A stretch of DNA of 64,000 nucleotides, taken from Pyrenula massariospora (Eukaryota > Ascomycota > Eurotiomycetes > Pyrenulales > Pyrenulaceae). The DNA lies in assembly GCA_021030905.1 (NCBI GenBank), contig JAGFMI010000016.1, positions 930,001 to 994,000 on the forward strand, written 5' to 3'. Position numbers and translations under genes: made by a program. The notes under the pieces were generated by a model that was not told where the DNA came from, did not search any database, and saw nothing but the letters and a program-made list of their open reading frames with translations. Of this stretch, positions 31,881 through 43,743 are shown in pieces (position 1 is the stretch's first letter; each line of letters begins with the position of its first letter).

Positions 31881-32900
31881 TTACACTTCTGTCATAAACG
31901 GCTGGTCAGCCCCCCCGCTGAATCGCGGAACCCATCTGCCCGGATGAAATAAGTTGAACACCCAGACAGCGACAACGACAGGCAAGAACTCCAGACAGCC
32001 GAAAAAGACTTCATGCGTGGTCAAGAAGCCATTTAATCCTTCCGCCGTCTCGGCCAGTCGAAAGATTGTTCGGAGGTAGACAAGCAGCGATGCTGTGATC
32101 AAGGCGTAAATAAAGTTCCGCCGTTCTGGAGTACGCATATGATCTCTTGCTCTCCAAATAAAGAAGACCAGGAGAGTGAGAAAGACCGCAAAGTCAAAGC
32201 ATTGAAACGCGAGACCTCCTAGTAAAACGTTGTTCGCAGTAGTCGGGTCTTTGCGGTGAGACTCTGCAACGCCAATGTTCGCTGCGCCTCCCACTTGCAC
32301 GCCTGTCGCAACGATATCGCACATGATAAAGATCCATAGAATTGCTTTTGGTTCTATGGGGCTGTATGCCTTTCCGGCCGCGCGTATGAGCAGCGACAAC
32401 GTCGTATAGATGCTTGCCGAGAAGAATACCGGTGCTACGACAATGAAAAAGTATTGCAGTATAAAGTAGATGAGGTTATATGGATCTTTTGTTGCGGCGA
32501 GACACCTAGCGATATAACCGACTACTTCCATCAAGCACCCCAACAGAACCGGGAGAAAGTACCATGTTCGATAGCGGAAGAGTTGATATCCGTGCGTGAG
32601 GGCGGAGAGTGTAAACAATATTGCGCCAAGCAAACCAACTGCGAGAGATGGCGTGTAACTGCATATCATTAGCAAGTCTGGATTGCTCCAGGTGCCCATC
32701 ACGGGCACGCGTGAGATTCCGTTGGCAGGAGAAAATCATCCAAGCCGTGACTTACCCGTAGATTATAATAGTCGCGTCTTGCGGCCCTGGAATAGGTGTC
32801 CCATCAGCTAACCTCCACATGCGATGAAGAGAATTCACCCACCATTTGGATTTGGCCAATTAGGATCGATATAGCCCTCAACAGGCCGTTTTCCCGCCAT
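31881..32900 (-). CDS. RTA1-like seven-span membrane protein (lipid-translocating exporter family)
   Basis: Three exons: 32843-32900, 32756-32786 (31 nt) and 31881-32658, with introns of 56 and 97 bp; 288 residues. The N-terminus MAGKRPVEGYIDPNWPNPNG leads to YTPSLAVGLLGAILFTLSAL, the standard RTA1 first helix. The family signatures EVVGYIARCL, QYFFIVVAPVFFSASIYTTL, CDIVATGVQVGG and EGLNGFLTTHEVFFGCLEFL are all present. Seven membrane spans are expected. Yeast relatives (Rsb1, Rta1, Rtm1) give resistance to sphingoid bases, 7-aminocholesterol or molasses toxins. The function here is inferred to be lipid handling or resistance. It neighbours an MFS transporter in the same orientation. Confidence 0.9.
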
Positions 32901-33748
32901 CTGTGAGATTTAAATCTAGTGATGATAGTCTTACTGCCCGTTTAAAGCGTAATCAAAGAGCTCCAGACCTCGTTTCTCATGGTGACCAAGTAACAGAGAG
33001 ATGGATAAAGACGAATTTCAAACTCTAGTTCTTGAAAAGAAAATGGATTGGGATACAAAAAGGAAATGAGTACTTACTCCTACGAAGTCCGTGGTCTTCA
33101 TGACTAAATTTAAGCTAAATTAACATAGTTTCGTCGCACGTTTGTGGTCATCGCCTCTTTGCGACGGCCTTCCGACTCCTTGGCAAGCACCGTCGCGTCC
33201 TCCACCGCGTCATAGATCTGCCGATGCCATAGACGACAAAAATGGCTGCGAGCAAGTGCTTCTTAGCATGCCAGATTATGCCGTGACTTGCGTTGCATCA
33301 GATGCGATGGTTATACGAAACAGTGAATACACAGGACCTCGAGCAAAGTTTCGAAGATGTGGTTTGCCAGCAAGGGAGGTTGGCTAGCCTCCTTTGGAAG
33401 GATCGAAAACAAAACGTTGCACCGAAGGATAACCAAGACCATGATTAGAGGCATTGGCGTTTGGAGTCTTCGTTGAAACAAAATGAAGTAATCTTAATAA
33501 TACACGAAACTTTCTAGACTAACGCCTCGCTAGTACCAGCGACAGTTTTGAAATGGTCTGAGAAACGACCCCCGCCATCCGTCAACTCAAATGCAGCGGG
33601 TAATATCTTAGCATAAACATCAAACCCCATGATTAACAGAGGAAAGAGAAGGAAGCCGTGGTGCTATGCCAGGAAAACTTCATATCTCGAATGCGCTCCC
33701 CTTTAATGAGACTTCCCGAGGCTTCATATACCTATCCCATTAAGCTAT
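32901..33748. other. Intergenic region between RTA1-like and TPR genes
   Basis: About 850 bp holding the RTA1-like promoter and the TPR 3' flank. No supported gene. Confidence 0.45.
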
Positions 33749-36700
33749 TTACGAACCCTGCCCACCGCCTCTGGGTCTCTTTCCACCATTGCCCCCGTCC
33801 GCGATTTCTCCGTCTTCCCGCTGCCTTTTGTTTCCTGCAGGATTGAACTGTTTTGCTTGCGGGTTTAGACTATTTCTGGGGCTGCCTGTCCCTCCAGCCT
33901 GGCTCTGCGTACCAGCGGAAGGTTGGGGTAATCCAGTCTGCACACTCGATGCGTTACCTCTCGTCCCACCTCGACCTCTATTGCTTCCTCGGGGGATCCC
34001 AGAGCCGCGACTCTGAACTCCTCCTTGCGCCGATGGGGGCCGAGCAGTTAGACCTTCTTGTGTCCCAGGGAGGGAGGACTGTGGCTGCAGTTGATTCGCC
34101 TGCGCTAGAGCTGTACCTCGCCCACCGCCCCTTACTCCTCTAGGAAGGCCTGATTGGAGCGCTCGAAGTGCTGCTGGCCCAGTCCCTGTGTGATTGCCTG
34201 GTCCCGACTTAGGCAGAGTTGAAGCTTGTCCTTCAGCGTGCTGCAGAGCGTCCGCTTGGTGCGAGACTGGTATAGCAGTAGCACCTGGTACTTCGGTTGC
34301 AGGACTGGCCGAAGTAGGGGCATTTTGTTGGGTAGTGGGTGTAGCAGGTGTAGCAGGGGAAGGTTTAGGTTGCGGCTGTGCCGCTGTGACCGGGGGTTTG
34401 GCCGTCTTCGCCCCTTCCCATACTTCTTTAACAGCCTTGTCAGGTGTCTCTGTCGCTGCTTGCTGTACAAAGTCCAATTTTGCCTTCATTTGATTTTTCT
34501 GGTTGACGTGAAGATTTAGCTTTGCCAATGACTTCTTTTCTGCAAGGTCGACCTGGGCAGCAATTTTCTTCTCTGACTCTTCTGAGAAGGTTAATAATTC
34601 TTGCGAGTGTCTTGCTTCCTGTTCCGTAATAAGGGCCTGTTTCTCGGCAGCGTACTTGTTCTCGAGCTCTTTCGTGAGGACTTCCTTTTCAGCATTGAAC
34701 TTTTGCACCTGCTCTCTGATGACAGCCTCTTTCTCCGTAGCTAATCTCTTTTCGAGGTCTTCGTTGGATGCGCTGTCAATCGAGCCATTTGGCTGTACGG
34801 TAGAGGCGGCTCGTTCTTGCTGGAATTTTTCTTTCTCTCTCTGAACCGCATTTTGGATGTTTCTCCTTAGTACTCCTCGAACGGTCTCGTTTTCGTTGAC
34901 AAGCTTCCTCGCCTGCTCTTCCGAGAGGTTAGCTAGGATCGACGATACATCGGGAGCAGCAGTAGGAGCAGACGACTTGGCTAGTTCTTCTCCAGTCTGG
35001 GATCGATCATGACTAGCGCGAAGAGCTTCTAGCTCTTTATGATGGTCAGCTGTTAACTTCTCCTGAAGTTCCTTTAGGGCGGCATCTTTCGCGGTTTGAG
35101 CTTGGGCCTTGAATTCAGACAATCGCTTGTTAAGAATTGTTTTAAGATCACTTTCTCTTGCTTTGAAACGCTCATCAGCAGCGCTATTAATTTCGGCCAC
35201 TTGGTTGTCCTTATCAGAAAGAGCTGACTCCAGATTCGAAACCTTTGCCTCGAGTACCTGAACGCGAGCAGAAGATGCATCCTCGTTAGGCACGTCGGAT
35301 GTCGACTTTGCGTCCTGAACACCATTGACTTCTACGGGCTTCGAAGCTTGGTCGTTCCTTGTGCTCTCAAGCTCTGCCTTCGCGGACTCAAGCTCCGCTT
35401 GCAGCCGTGTCTTTTCAGTATTCGCAGCGTCCAGCTCACCTTGTCTCTGATTGATACGCTCCGATAACTGCTTGGACCGACCCTTAAATTGCTCGCCCAA
35501 ACGCTCTCGTAGGTCCTTTTTCGCGACTTCAACTTGCTCAGGGAAAGTGTCGACTTGAGTCTGCAGCATGTTCTTTGCAGCCAGTGTCTCGTCACGCTCA
35601 GTTTCAAGTGAAGAGACTTTATCTTTCAGCTCCTGCAATTCTGCGGGGTCAACACGATCGTACTTTGACAAAATATCCTGGGTTCGTTTTTGCCACCGAT
35701 CTCTGTCTTCCTGGAGCAGTCTCATTTCCTCTTCACGGGCCTCAGCGAGGTTTTCGAGTTCACCAATGCGTATGTTGAGTGGCTCGATCTGGACTGTTAA
35801 TTCATCAACACGTTGGGATTTTTCGGAGAGTGAAGATTCTGCAGCCTTGGCCTGAGCGCGCAATGTGACGCTGCTTTCCCGATAGAGATTCAGCTCATTG
35901 AGGGTGTCCATCAACTTCTTATGGTTTATGGCATTTCGTTCGGCATCGAGCTCCGCGACTCGACGCTGTTCAAGTTGTAATTTTGCATCATCTAATTGCG
36001 AGATCGCGCTATTGAGTTGTTGACGTAGCCTCTTGCTCTCTGTCTCGAGTTGGTTGAAGCGAATCTCCACAATTTCCTTCTCTTGTCGTAGGAAGTTGAT
36101 TGTCTCTTGGTTGCTCTCAAGGTCAAAAGAGATACCCGTTCTCTCAGTCCTCTCCTGGCTACCCGAAATAGTGGCACGGTCCCGCTGGATTGTAGAGATT
36201 TGTTTTGTAACGTTTTCGAGTTGTTGATGGAGCAAATCATTCTGGTGCGAAACTTCCTCTCGCCGCCTCTTGAGATCTGAAAGCTCACGCTCATACCGCC
36301 CTCTCAATTCAGACCAACTTTCCTCCTTGCGATGTAGATCATTTCGTGCATTCTCAGCTTGAGTTCTGAGGCTAGCAGACTGCAGCTTGACGTCATTCAA
36401 CTCAGCTCTAACGGTCTGCAAAGCCTTAGCTGCCTCAGCGTGTTTTACCAGTTCTGTTTCATAGTTCTCCTGCGCCTGCTGAGCAATATTTGCTTGAGCT
36501 TTAAGATCATCTTGATGAAATTGCGCAGCAGCAGCATGACGCTCGTCCTCATCTTTAAGTCTTGAAATTTCCACTTCGAAATTTGACTTCTGCTCCTCCA
36601 AATGTCTAGCTGCCTCTGAATGTTCGTCTCGCAGAGCTGAGAGTTCAGTATTTGTTGTGGAAAGCTCAGCTCCAATATCTTCAATACGCTGTTCCAGGTC

Positions 36701-39700
36701 CTTGATCTTTGCATCTCGTTCATTGAGCATGCGCTCCGATTCTTCACGATATTGGTCACCGCTTTCGGATAGTTCCTGTAGACGCTCTTCACTAGCTTGG
36801 CTAATCTCTTTATAATCCTCGATTTGCTCATTGGCCCTTTCAAGTTCCGCAACTTTGAGTTCTAGGTCGCGTCTAAGCTCCGAAGCCTCGATTGCTAGCT
36901 CTTGCTCACGAGTGATGGAGCCATCGCTGTCAGCATTTGCTTCGTGATTGGTGTTTGGAGCTGGCTTCGTGTTGAGGACCTCGAGCCGTTCTTCAGCGGA
37001 TCGGAGCTCTACTACCATTTCATCAACCCTCGCCTGGAGATGATCCCTGTTCGTCTTCACAGAAGCTAATTCTTCCCTGAGCGACATAATGCTAGCGAGC
37101 AAATCGGTGATCTTCTTTTGATTCTGATCGCTTTCATATTCCCTTCGAAGAGCCATCTTCTTGCTGTCTTCAATTTCATCATCAAGCTTACGCTTTGTAA
37201 ACTGCAACTCTGCCTCAAGTGCCTCCACGTTGGATTGCAGTCTTCTCCTAGACTCAGACTCTGAATGCTCGCGCTCTGTGAGCAAGTTCTGTAAACTAGC
37301 GTTGAGGTTGTCTAGGCGGCCGCGCTCGTTTCGAAGGGTCTCGTTATCGTCCACCAGCCTCTTCTCGATGTTTTTCCATAAATCTTTTTCAGCTTTCAAG
37401 TTCGCCGTTTCGCGTTGCAAGCTGTCGACAATTCCCCTGGCTCCGACGAGCTCCTCAGCAGTCTGCTGTATCTTGACCTCCTGCTTGTTTGCAGATTCCA
37501 TCGCAGTATATGATCTCTTTTGGAGCTCTGTGTTCTCAGTCTTTAACATGTTGAAATTGCCCTGAAGCAACTCAGTTCGCTGGTTAGCAGCTGCAAGTTG
37601 ACTAAGGGTTCTGGCTGCTTCGCTTTGTAATTGACTATTTTTCTTCGAAAGGTCGTTGACTTGACCCTTGAGGGCGGTCTGATCGGTTCCCGATTCATCG
37701 CGATAACGGTCAAAATGTTGCTGCAACTCCCTAAGAGCCTTTGCGTAGTCTATCTCGGGAGCCGGTGAGCCTTGAAGGCTGTTTCGGAACCCTGTCTGCA
37801 CGGCGTTTCCTGCAGGCAAAGGCATGGATCGAGACAAAGTTGACGGATCCCCGCCCTTTCTAGTGGCAAGGCCCTTGAACATGTCTCTCTCTTTTCGAAA
37901 ACTCTCGAGGAGAGCCTTTGCGTTCTTGTACTCATCAGTCATGACTTCCAACTGAGACTTCGTGGCTTCTAGCTCTTCCCGGGTCTTTTGGTAGAGCTGC
38001 TCCTTTGCTTGGGCTTCATTGCTTTCCATTTGATTTCCCAGCTCCCTTATCAGCCGTTCAAGTTCAACATTCTGCTCTTGTAGCTGTGCGACATTCTTGA
38101 ATGTAGTTAATTCTTGACTTATCAAGCGGCCAGTGTCATTGAGTCCTGCAAGATCATCTCCACTCATCAACGCAGCTCGCTCCAGGTCCGCAATGTCTTC
38201 CCTACTCATTTCTTGACCGTTCTCGCGAAGGTGCTGTTCCATCAGTAAGACTTTAATCTGGGCACTAAGGTCTCGCAACTGTTGTCGCAGAATGTCGCCT
38301 TCACGTATCAGACCATGGACTTGTCCTTGCCATTTTCGGCTTTCTTTTACAGCTGTAGTCTTCTCGCTATTTGCTGCATCTAGCATACCCGACATGTTCG
38401 TAAGTTCGCTTTCCAGTCGAGTCCGGTCTGACCGTATCTCGTCAATGTCGGGTTTATTTTGCTCCAATTCATGAACCATTTCGTCGATAGTAGCCGTAAG
38501 GTGTTGGTTCTGACGCTGCTCGTTGGCGAATTGCTTCTCGAGCTTCTTGTACTCTCCATAAAGTTGAGTCATGGTCATGGAATTGCCTTTTCCGCGCGAA
38601 GACCGAGGAGAGAATATTGACGAAAGAAGTCCACCGGTTGGTGTGCTTGGTCGCACTGGGGTAGAGAGGCCGTGACCATTCAAGTCTGGTTGTGATGCGG
38701 CCGCCCGATTTCGCGATATTTCGACTTCAGCTTCAAGCTCTGACAATTGAGACTCTAATTCGTGAATTTTCTGCTCGGCTTCTTGTTTACCAAGAATCTC
38801 AGTGTCGAGCTCTGCTCTGAGATGACCAACCTCTCCGGCCAGCTCATCCCTGACCTCGTCTAGATTTGTTGCCAGCTCCTGTGCACGTCTCTTGGCGGAA
38901 TTTGCAGAGGCTTGCTGGAGCTCTGCTAGTCGATTCGCATTCTCTATTTCAAGGCGAGTATTGTCGGCCGTTTGGATCGCTTCTTCTCTAAGGCTTTCTA
39001 TGGTCTGCAGAGACTCTTCATACTTTTGATTCTGGTCCTCTAGCTGGGCTTTCAATGCAGCCTCAGATCGCCTCAAAGATTCCGCTTCAGAGATATACTC
39101 TTCATTGAGTCGTTGAAGCTCTGTTATGCGGACAGCTCTTTCCTTCCTAAATTTCATATACTCGTCGGATTTCGTCTTGAGCTCCGACTCAAACCAATCA
39201 TTGTTCCTCTTTAATAGTTCAAGCTCGCGCTCAAGGGTCTCCTCCTTGTAGCGTCTAGCTACGGCCGCAGAGTTAGCGGATTGGAGGTTTGATTCCAGGG
39301 TCGAGATCTGACGACGGAAGTCTGTGGCTTTCTGGTGGTGGGATGTAACTTCATCTGCGAGCTTATCATAGGCTGCCGACTTGGACTCAAGAACAGCAAG
39401 CGTATCTCGATTAGATGATTCAAGAGACGAGACTCGAGATTTCAATGATGCGGTCTCGGAAGCATCTTGAACTGTGGTATTTTTCACCTTCTCGATTTCA
39501 GACTCAAGGTTTGTGCGGGCATTTTCTGCTGATATCAGTCGAAGTTTCTAATTCCTTCCTCAATAATTGCGCACCTGAAATCTGCAGCTCTGTCCGAAGC
39601 TTGCTCACTTCCCCGAGGCCTTTCTCGACGGACTTCTTCAGAACGTTGATCTTGGACTCACTGCTGCGCACAATACTTTCAAATTCAATGTCCGAGCGTA

Positions 39701-39863
39701 GCTTATCTGCCTTTAGTTGTTCATATTCTTGAACTTTCGTGGCAATTCCTAGTAACAGCGACTGAACCAAGTTGGCAGTAGGGTTCTCGACAGCTTGCTT
39801 TACGGAGTCTTCTGGCACCGCAGCAAAAGAGGCAATTTGGTGCACGTCCAACACGGCAGCCAT
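33749..39863 (-). CDS. MLP1: Mlp1/TPR-type nuclear-basket coiled-coil protein
   Basis: Two exons, 39575-39863 and 33749-39528, with a 46-bp intron carrying a CGACTGAT branch; 2022 residues, matching fungal Mlp1/TPR. Almost all of residues 40-1700 is heptad-patterned coiled coil with very high Glu, Gln, Arg, Leu and Ala. The part around the TPR/MLP conserved block reads NFMLKTENTELQKRSYTAME. The C-terminal 300 residues are low in structure, with Gln/Pro/Thr tracts, then Gly/Arg-rich repeats (GLPRGVRGGGRGTALAQ, IPRGSNRGRGGTRGN) and a basic end (KRQREDGEIADGG). Mlp1/TPR forms the filaments of the pore basket and takes part in mRNA quality control, checkpoint protein anchoring and chromatin tethering. 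Its head-to-head partner encodes TFIIE-beta. No C-to-G composition flip is seen in this gene. Confidence 0.95.
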
Positions 39864-40589
39864 ATCGAAGATGTGTGTAGGGAACGAGGAAGAAAGCTAC
39901 GGTAGAAGCTGTTGAGGAGGGCGCGCAAAGGACTGCGCTTCGGAGTTGACAGTGTCCATCCACGAGAATGACCGAAAAGAGGATGCAGGCGCTCGTGTAG
40001 AGGTGAAGAGGAATAGAGTCAAGGAAAGTGGTGACAGCGAAGGTCGCCGAGCCCGTGGTGAAGAGAAAGCACTCCACGACGCAGCATGTTTTCCTCCGAA
40101 TGCAGCAATAATGGATTTAGAGAATGGCCAGGATCATGCGGCTTGGCCCGTGCGCCCCCGCATCAGGCCTCGAGAAATCGCCCTCAGCCGGCGGGAGCCT
40201 TGCTTTATTTTCACCTGTCAACAACCTTACCTCCCAACCTCAAATTATTGTACGACAACGCAAATGTACAAATTCCCGGGTGATTTCAGCCCAGCGGACA
40301 CTCGAGTACTTTGCGCCTCCTCTGCAATGCCCTCACGTTTGCACAGATGATTCAGAAGTCGCTGTCACAAATCTTTACCCGGTGGCCTTGTCGGCACACA
40401 GAATAGCAAACGCATCACGCCCTTGGTATCGCGATGCGCTCTCTATGAGCCCCTACTTCACGTCTGTCTGGGCGTTGCCTTAGCGGTGGAGACTTTCGCC
40501 TATTTGCCTCCTTTTGCTTGCGACCTTAGCAGGTTCAGGACATCTCCTACACCGCCGCATACCCGCTTCCCATACATCAGTAACTTGAA
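39864..40589. promoter_or_regulatory. Divergent promoter region, MLP1 / TFIIE-beta
   Basis: 726 bp between two head-to-head starts, with short shadow frames only. The last 100 bp before the TFIIE-beta start is pyrimidine-rich. Confidence 0.5.
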
Positions 40590-41372
40590 ATGAGCTCTTC
40601 ACTCAAGGCATCTTTACTGTCACGGCCAGCTTCTATCGGCTCACCGATGGCGTCTGGTACGTCAACGCCACGTATTCCTCAGCCAGCGCAGATTCCTCTA
40701 GACCCCGCTTTTCCAGACAGCATCGAGATTAGAACAGCAGTCTTACATACGCAGGAATGGTTGAAATCAAAGCCATCCGAGGCAAAGACAATTCATGATT
40801 GTGTTAGGTACAACAATCTGCACAAAGAGCCGACCGAAATTCAGCTGAAATACCGAGACTATCTACGCAACCACCCAAAGGTCCTGTACGACCCAAATAC
40901 AAAGCTTTATTCTTACAAGCCCACACTGGACATCAGAACGGCCGATGATTTGCTTGCATACCTTCAAAATCAGACCAGCGCTCAAGGTGTCCTCGTAAGC
41001 CATCTGAAAGACGGCTGGAATGAGGTTGAGACCGAGGCTATTAATCCATTGGAATCGGAGCATAAACTACTCGTTATAAGGAACAAAAAAGATGGTCACG
41101 CAAAGCACGTTTGGGCGGACGATCCGACCCTCAACGCACCGGTAGACGAAGAGTTCCGAAAAATTTGGGACAGTATTTCGCTCCCAGATGATCCGGACGA
41201 TGTTGTGAAAGCGCTCGGAAGGGCTGGATTGACGCCCACGGGTAAAACATCGGTTCCGGTGATTAAAAAGCAAAAGGTGGAGAAGAAGACCAAGAAGCCA
41301 AGAAGATCAGGCAAGACGACTAATAGTCATATGGTAGGCATCCTGAGGGATTACAGTCACCTCAAGCGTTGA
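40590..41372 (+). CDS. TFA2: Transcription initiation factor TFIIE subunit beta
   Basis: Single exon of 260 residues. A Ser/Pro-rich N-terminus (1-45) is followed by a winged-helix core (SIEIRTAVLHTQEWLKSKP, TEIQLKYRDYLRNHPKVLYD, then LYSYKPTLDIRTADDLLAYL) typical of TFIIE-beta. The second half (ESEHKLLVIRNKKDGHAKHV, VDEEFRKIWDSISLPD, KALGRAGLTPTG) is the conserved C-terminal region. The end is basic (KKQKVEKKTKKPRRSGKTT), as in yeast Tfa2. TFIIE recruits TFIIH and helps open promoter DNA for RNA polymerase II. Confidence 0.93.
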   Translation: MSSSLKASLLSRPASIGSPMASGTSTPRIPQPAQIPLDPAFPDSIEIRTAVLHTQEWLKSKPSEAKTIHDCVRYNNLHKEPTEIQLKYRDYLRNHPKVLYDPNTKLYSYKPTLDIRTADDLLAYLQNQTSAQGVLVSHLKDGWNEVETEAINPLESEHKLLVIRNKKDGHAKHVWADDPTLNAPVDEEFRKIWDSISLPDDPDDVVKALGRAGLTPTGKTSVPVIKKQKVEKKTKKPRRSGKTTNSHMVGILRDYSHLKR

Positions 41373-42160
41373 TTTTACTGTGCATTTGGAAGCTGGTGCA
41401 TTTATACCAGGCGTTAGAATGACCAAAGAGAGTCACAAAATTGGGAGGGGGAGTTTAGGTTCAAACTCTATCTAGTATCAGGACCTGGAGTAGGCTAGTG
41501 CTAATACTGGCGTACTGGTTGGGCCGAAGGGCATCGGACGCGCCTGGTGGGAACGCAGTAGTCGCATTAACCCATATTCAAAATCAGGCAAATGCTTTCA
41601 GGCACAAGTAAAAGGCCCTACCAAGATACATTCAGCATCTCGATGACTTGCCGCTGCACTGAAATCCTGTAATCCTCAACCCGGATTGATTTGTACAAAA
41701 ATTGAAGCATCGATCACGCAGAAGCTGGTGCGGGATCATTGGCGGGTTCACAATAATGTCCTGTCTAGTGGCTTCATAGAAGCCCATTCTGTCATGCACC
41801 CTCATGAATGAGGTCCGTTATCCCGGAGAAGATCATCACAGCCTTGCATACAGGCGTGACAAGGCTTGGCTGAATTTAGCCTCTCACTACGAATCAGCTT
41901 ATTAGCCGCTCAAAGTGATTCATGCATCCCTTGTGGGATTCGAAATAATCACCGTATTACGAAAATTGTGTTTTAACGACGTCACGGCATCTCGACTGCA
42001 AGTGCGACCTCGATTTCCTAAGAGATCCTCTCTTCAACCTCCAATCTCAGTCCCAAGACACCGGCGGGCAATCTTTCTCTACGCCTTCACTCTTCCTCTC
42101 CTCCTCCTCTATTCTGTCCCTCATCTACATTTACCTCTCACTACAAGAACCTCTACCATT
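41373..42160. other. Intergenic region between TFIIE-beta and the HAD phosphatase
   Basis: About 790 bp. The frame of the next gene stays open upstream to 41915, but with no ATG. The stretch 42000-42150 is pyrimidine-rich and looks like a leader. Confidence 0.45.
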
Positions 42161-42904
42161 ATGCCAATCCAGCGCAAAAATGCCTCCCGCCAAAACACCG
42201 CCACCACTCTCTCCCCCACCTCCCCCTCCAGCACCACGAACTCAGATCCATTCGCAAAACCCCAAGCCGCCCTGTCTGTACCCTCAACATTCACCGACAC
42301 CCTCCCCCTCCCCACGCACCTAATATTCGACCTCGACTACACCCTCTGGCCCTTTTGGGCCGACACCCACATAACCCCTCCCGTCAAACCCCGCGATAAC
42401 GCCACCCGCCTCACCGACCGCTATGGCGAATCCTTCACCTTCTACAAAGACGTGCCCGGCATACTCTGGGCCGCGCGGGAGAAAGGCATCAAGCTGGGCC
42501 TCGCAAGCCGGACCCACACTCCGGATCTAGCAAGAGACATGCTGAAGATGCTCCTCATTCCCCCGCCGGAGGGAGCAGAGGATAAGAAGCGCAAAGCGGT
42601 GCGCGCGCTCGACTTCTTCGAGCCGCATCTCGTGCAGATCTTTCCGGGGGATAAGACGACGCATTTTCGGAGGATGGCGGAGGCGGGTGCTTCCGGGAAG
42701 GGAGGGGAGGGGAAGCAGATGGAGTACGCGGAGACGGTGTTTTTTGACGATGAGGCGAGGAATCGGTCGGTGGAGAGGGAGTTGGGGGTTTGCTTTCGGT
42801 TGGTGAGGGATGGGGTGACGAGGAGGGAGGTGGATGAGGGGATTCGAGAGTGGAGGCGACGGAAGGGGATTGAGGGGGTGGATGGGAGGGGCGAGTTGGA
42901 GTGA
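42161..42904 (+). CDS. Magnesium-dependent phosphatase-1 (MDP-1)-like HAD hydrolase
   Basis: Single exon of 247 residues from the first in-frame ATG at 42161. A Ser/Thr/Pro-rich head (1-50) is followed by HAD motif I, LIFDLDYTLWPFW, with nucleophile Asp57 and acid Asp59. The family-typical Trp follows, then YKDVPGILWAAREKGIKLGLA, motif II SRTH, FEPHLVQIFPGDKTTHF with the motif III Lys, and motif IV VFFDDE. The DxDYTLWPFW form and overall length fit MDP-1 (PF12689 group), which acts on phosphotyrosine, sugar phosphates or fructosamine-6-phosphate in animals. The fungal substrate is unknown. A 30-residue charged insertion lies between motifs II and III. The sense strand is strongly C-rich to about 42600 and strongly G-rich afterwards. 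Confidence 0.88.
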   Translation: MPIQRKNASRQNTATTLSPTSPSSTTNSDPFAKPQAALSVPSTFTDTLPLPTHLIFDLDYTLWPFWADTHITPPVKPRDNATRLTDRYGESFTFYKDVPGILWAAREKGIKLGLASRTHTPDLARDMLKMLLIPPPEGAEDKKRKAVRALDFFEPHLVQIFPGDKTTHFRRMAEAGASGKGGEGKQMEYAETVFFDDEARNRSVERELGVCFRLVRDGVTRREVDEGIREWRRRKGIEGVDGRGELE

Positions 42905-43188
42905 ATGAATGAATTCGGCACTACGAATCGCGGTTCAGCGAGAGATAGATATATAGAATTCGATAGATGGCTGTCATATGAGAACCTATCCGATAACACC
43001 GCCGAACCCCACTGATACCTCGCCAAAAGCCTTCTCCAGGCATCTGTGTCATTTCTTAAAACCCAACCATGTCCCAGAAATCCACAACCATGCCCAACAC
43101 CCGTCCACTCAAACACCTACAGTATGCCTACCCTAACCACCGCCCACCCCATCCCAAAACCAACGCCGCAATGAGTAACCCCTCACCA

Positions 43189-43743
43189 TCACCACCCCCT
43201 CCCCTGCCCCGGCATCCCACTCCCACTTCCCCCCTGCTCACCCGCCTGCGCGAACAAATACACCCCAAACCCGACCACCACCAGCACGCCCAGCACCATC
43301 CCGAGCTGCTCGCACGCGCTCTTGTTCTCCCAGCGGTCGTGGCAGCGCTCGCAGTGGCCCGGGCCGAGGCCGGTCGTCTGGTGGCGATGGGGATGGCGGG
43401 GGGCACCGGAGGAGGAGGGGTGTGTGGCGGGGGATGGGAGGAGGGTGCCGTAGGATGGTGGGGGGGCGTCGGAGGGCGGAGGGGAGGGGGAGTGGTGTGG
43501 GTGTTTTGGTTTGTGGTGGTGGTGGTCTGGTGGGAGCTTTGGGGATGTTAGGGAGGAGGATGGGGGAGACGTGGGTTGGGGAGGGCTGGAAGAGTCGAGA
43601 AAGGGTATACTCACGACTGGGTGATTTACGTCATGGGAGTGATCCGGGCTGAAAGTGGAGGAGGACGGATCGTGGTGCTGGGCAGGTGGTTGGTGGTGTT
43701 CGGCTGGTAGATCGGCGGGGACGTCGCAATGACCGTGTGCCAT
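43189..43743 (-). CDS. Pro/His-rich protein with C-terminal membrane span, unknown function
   Basis: The ATG at 43743 opens 184 codons with no stop. A GTGAGT donor at 43614 and an acceptor ending at 43537 define a possible 78-bp intron that is itself stop-free and a multiple of three. The product is thus 158 residues spliced or 184 unspliced. The sequence starts MAHGHCDVPADLPAEHHQPP and continues with His/Pro/Ser-rich stretches. Near the end a small conserved-looking motif GHCERCHDRWENKSACEQ, with four Cys/His of possible zinc-binding type, sits just before the span LGMVLGVLVVVGFGVYLFA and a short Gly-rich tail. This suggests a tail-anchored membrane protein. No family is recognised with confidence. 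The sense strand flips from C-rich to G-rich near 43370. Confidence 0.55.
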   Translation of the reverse strand: MAHGHCDVPADLPAEHHQPPAQHHDPSSSTFSPDHSHDVNHPVVSIPFLDSSSPPQPTSPPSSSLTSPKLPPDHHHHKPKHPHHSPSPPPSDAPPPSYGTLLPSPATHPSSSGAPRHPHRHQTTGLGPGHCERCHDRWENKSACEQLGMVLGVLVVVGFGVYLFAQAGEQGGSGSGMPGQGRGW

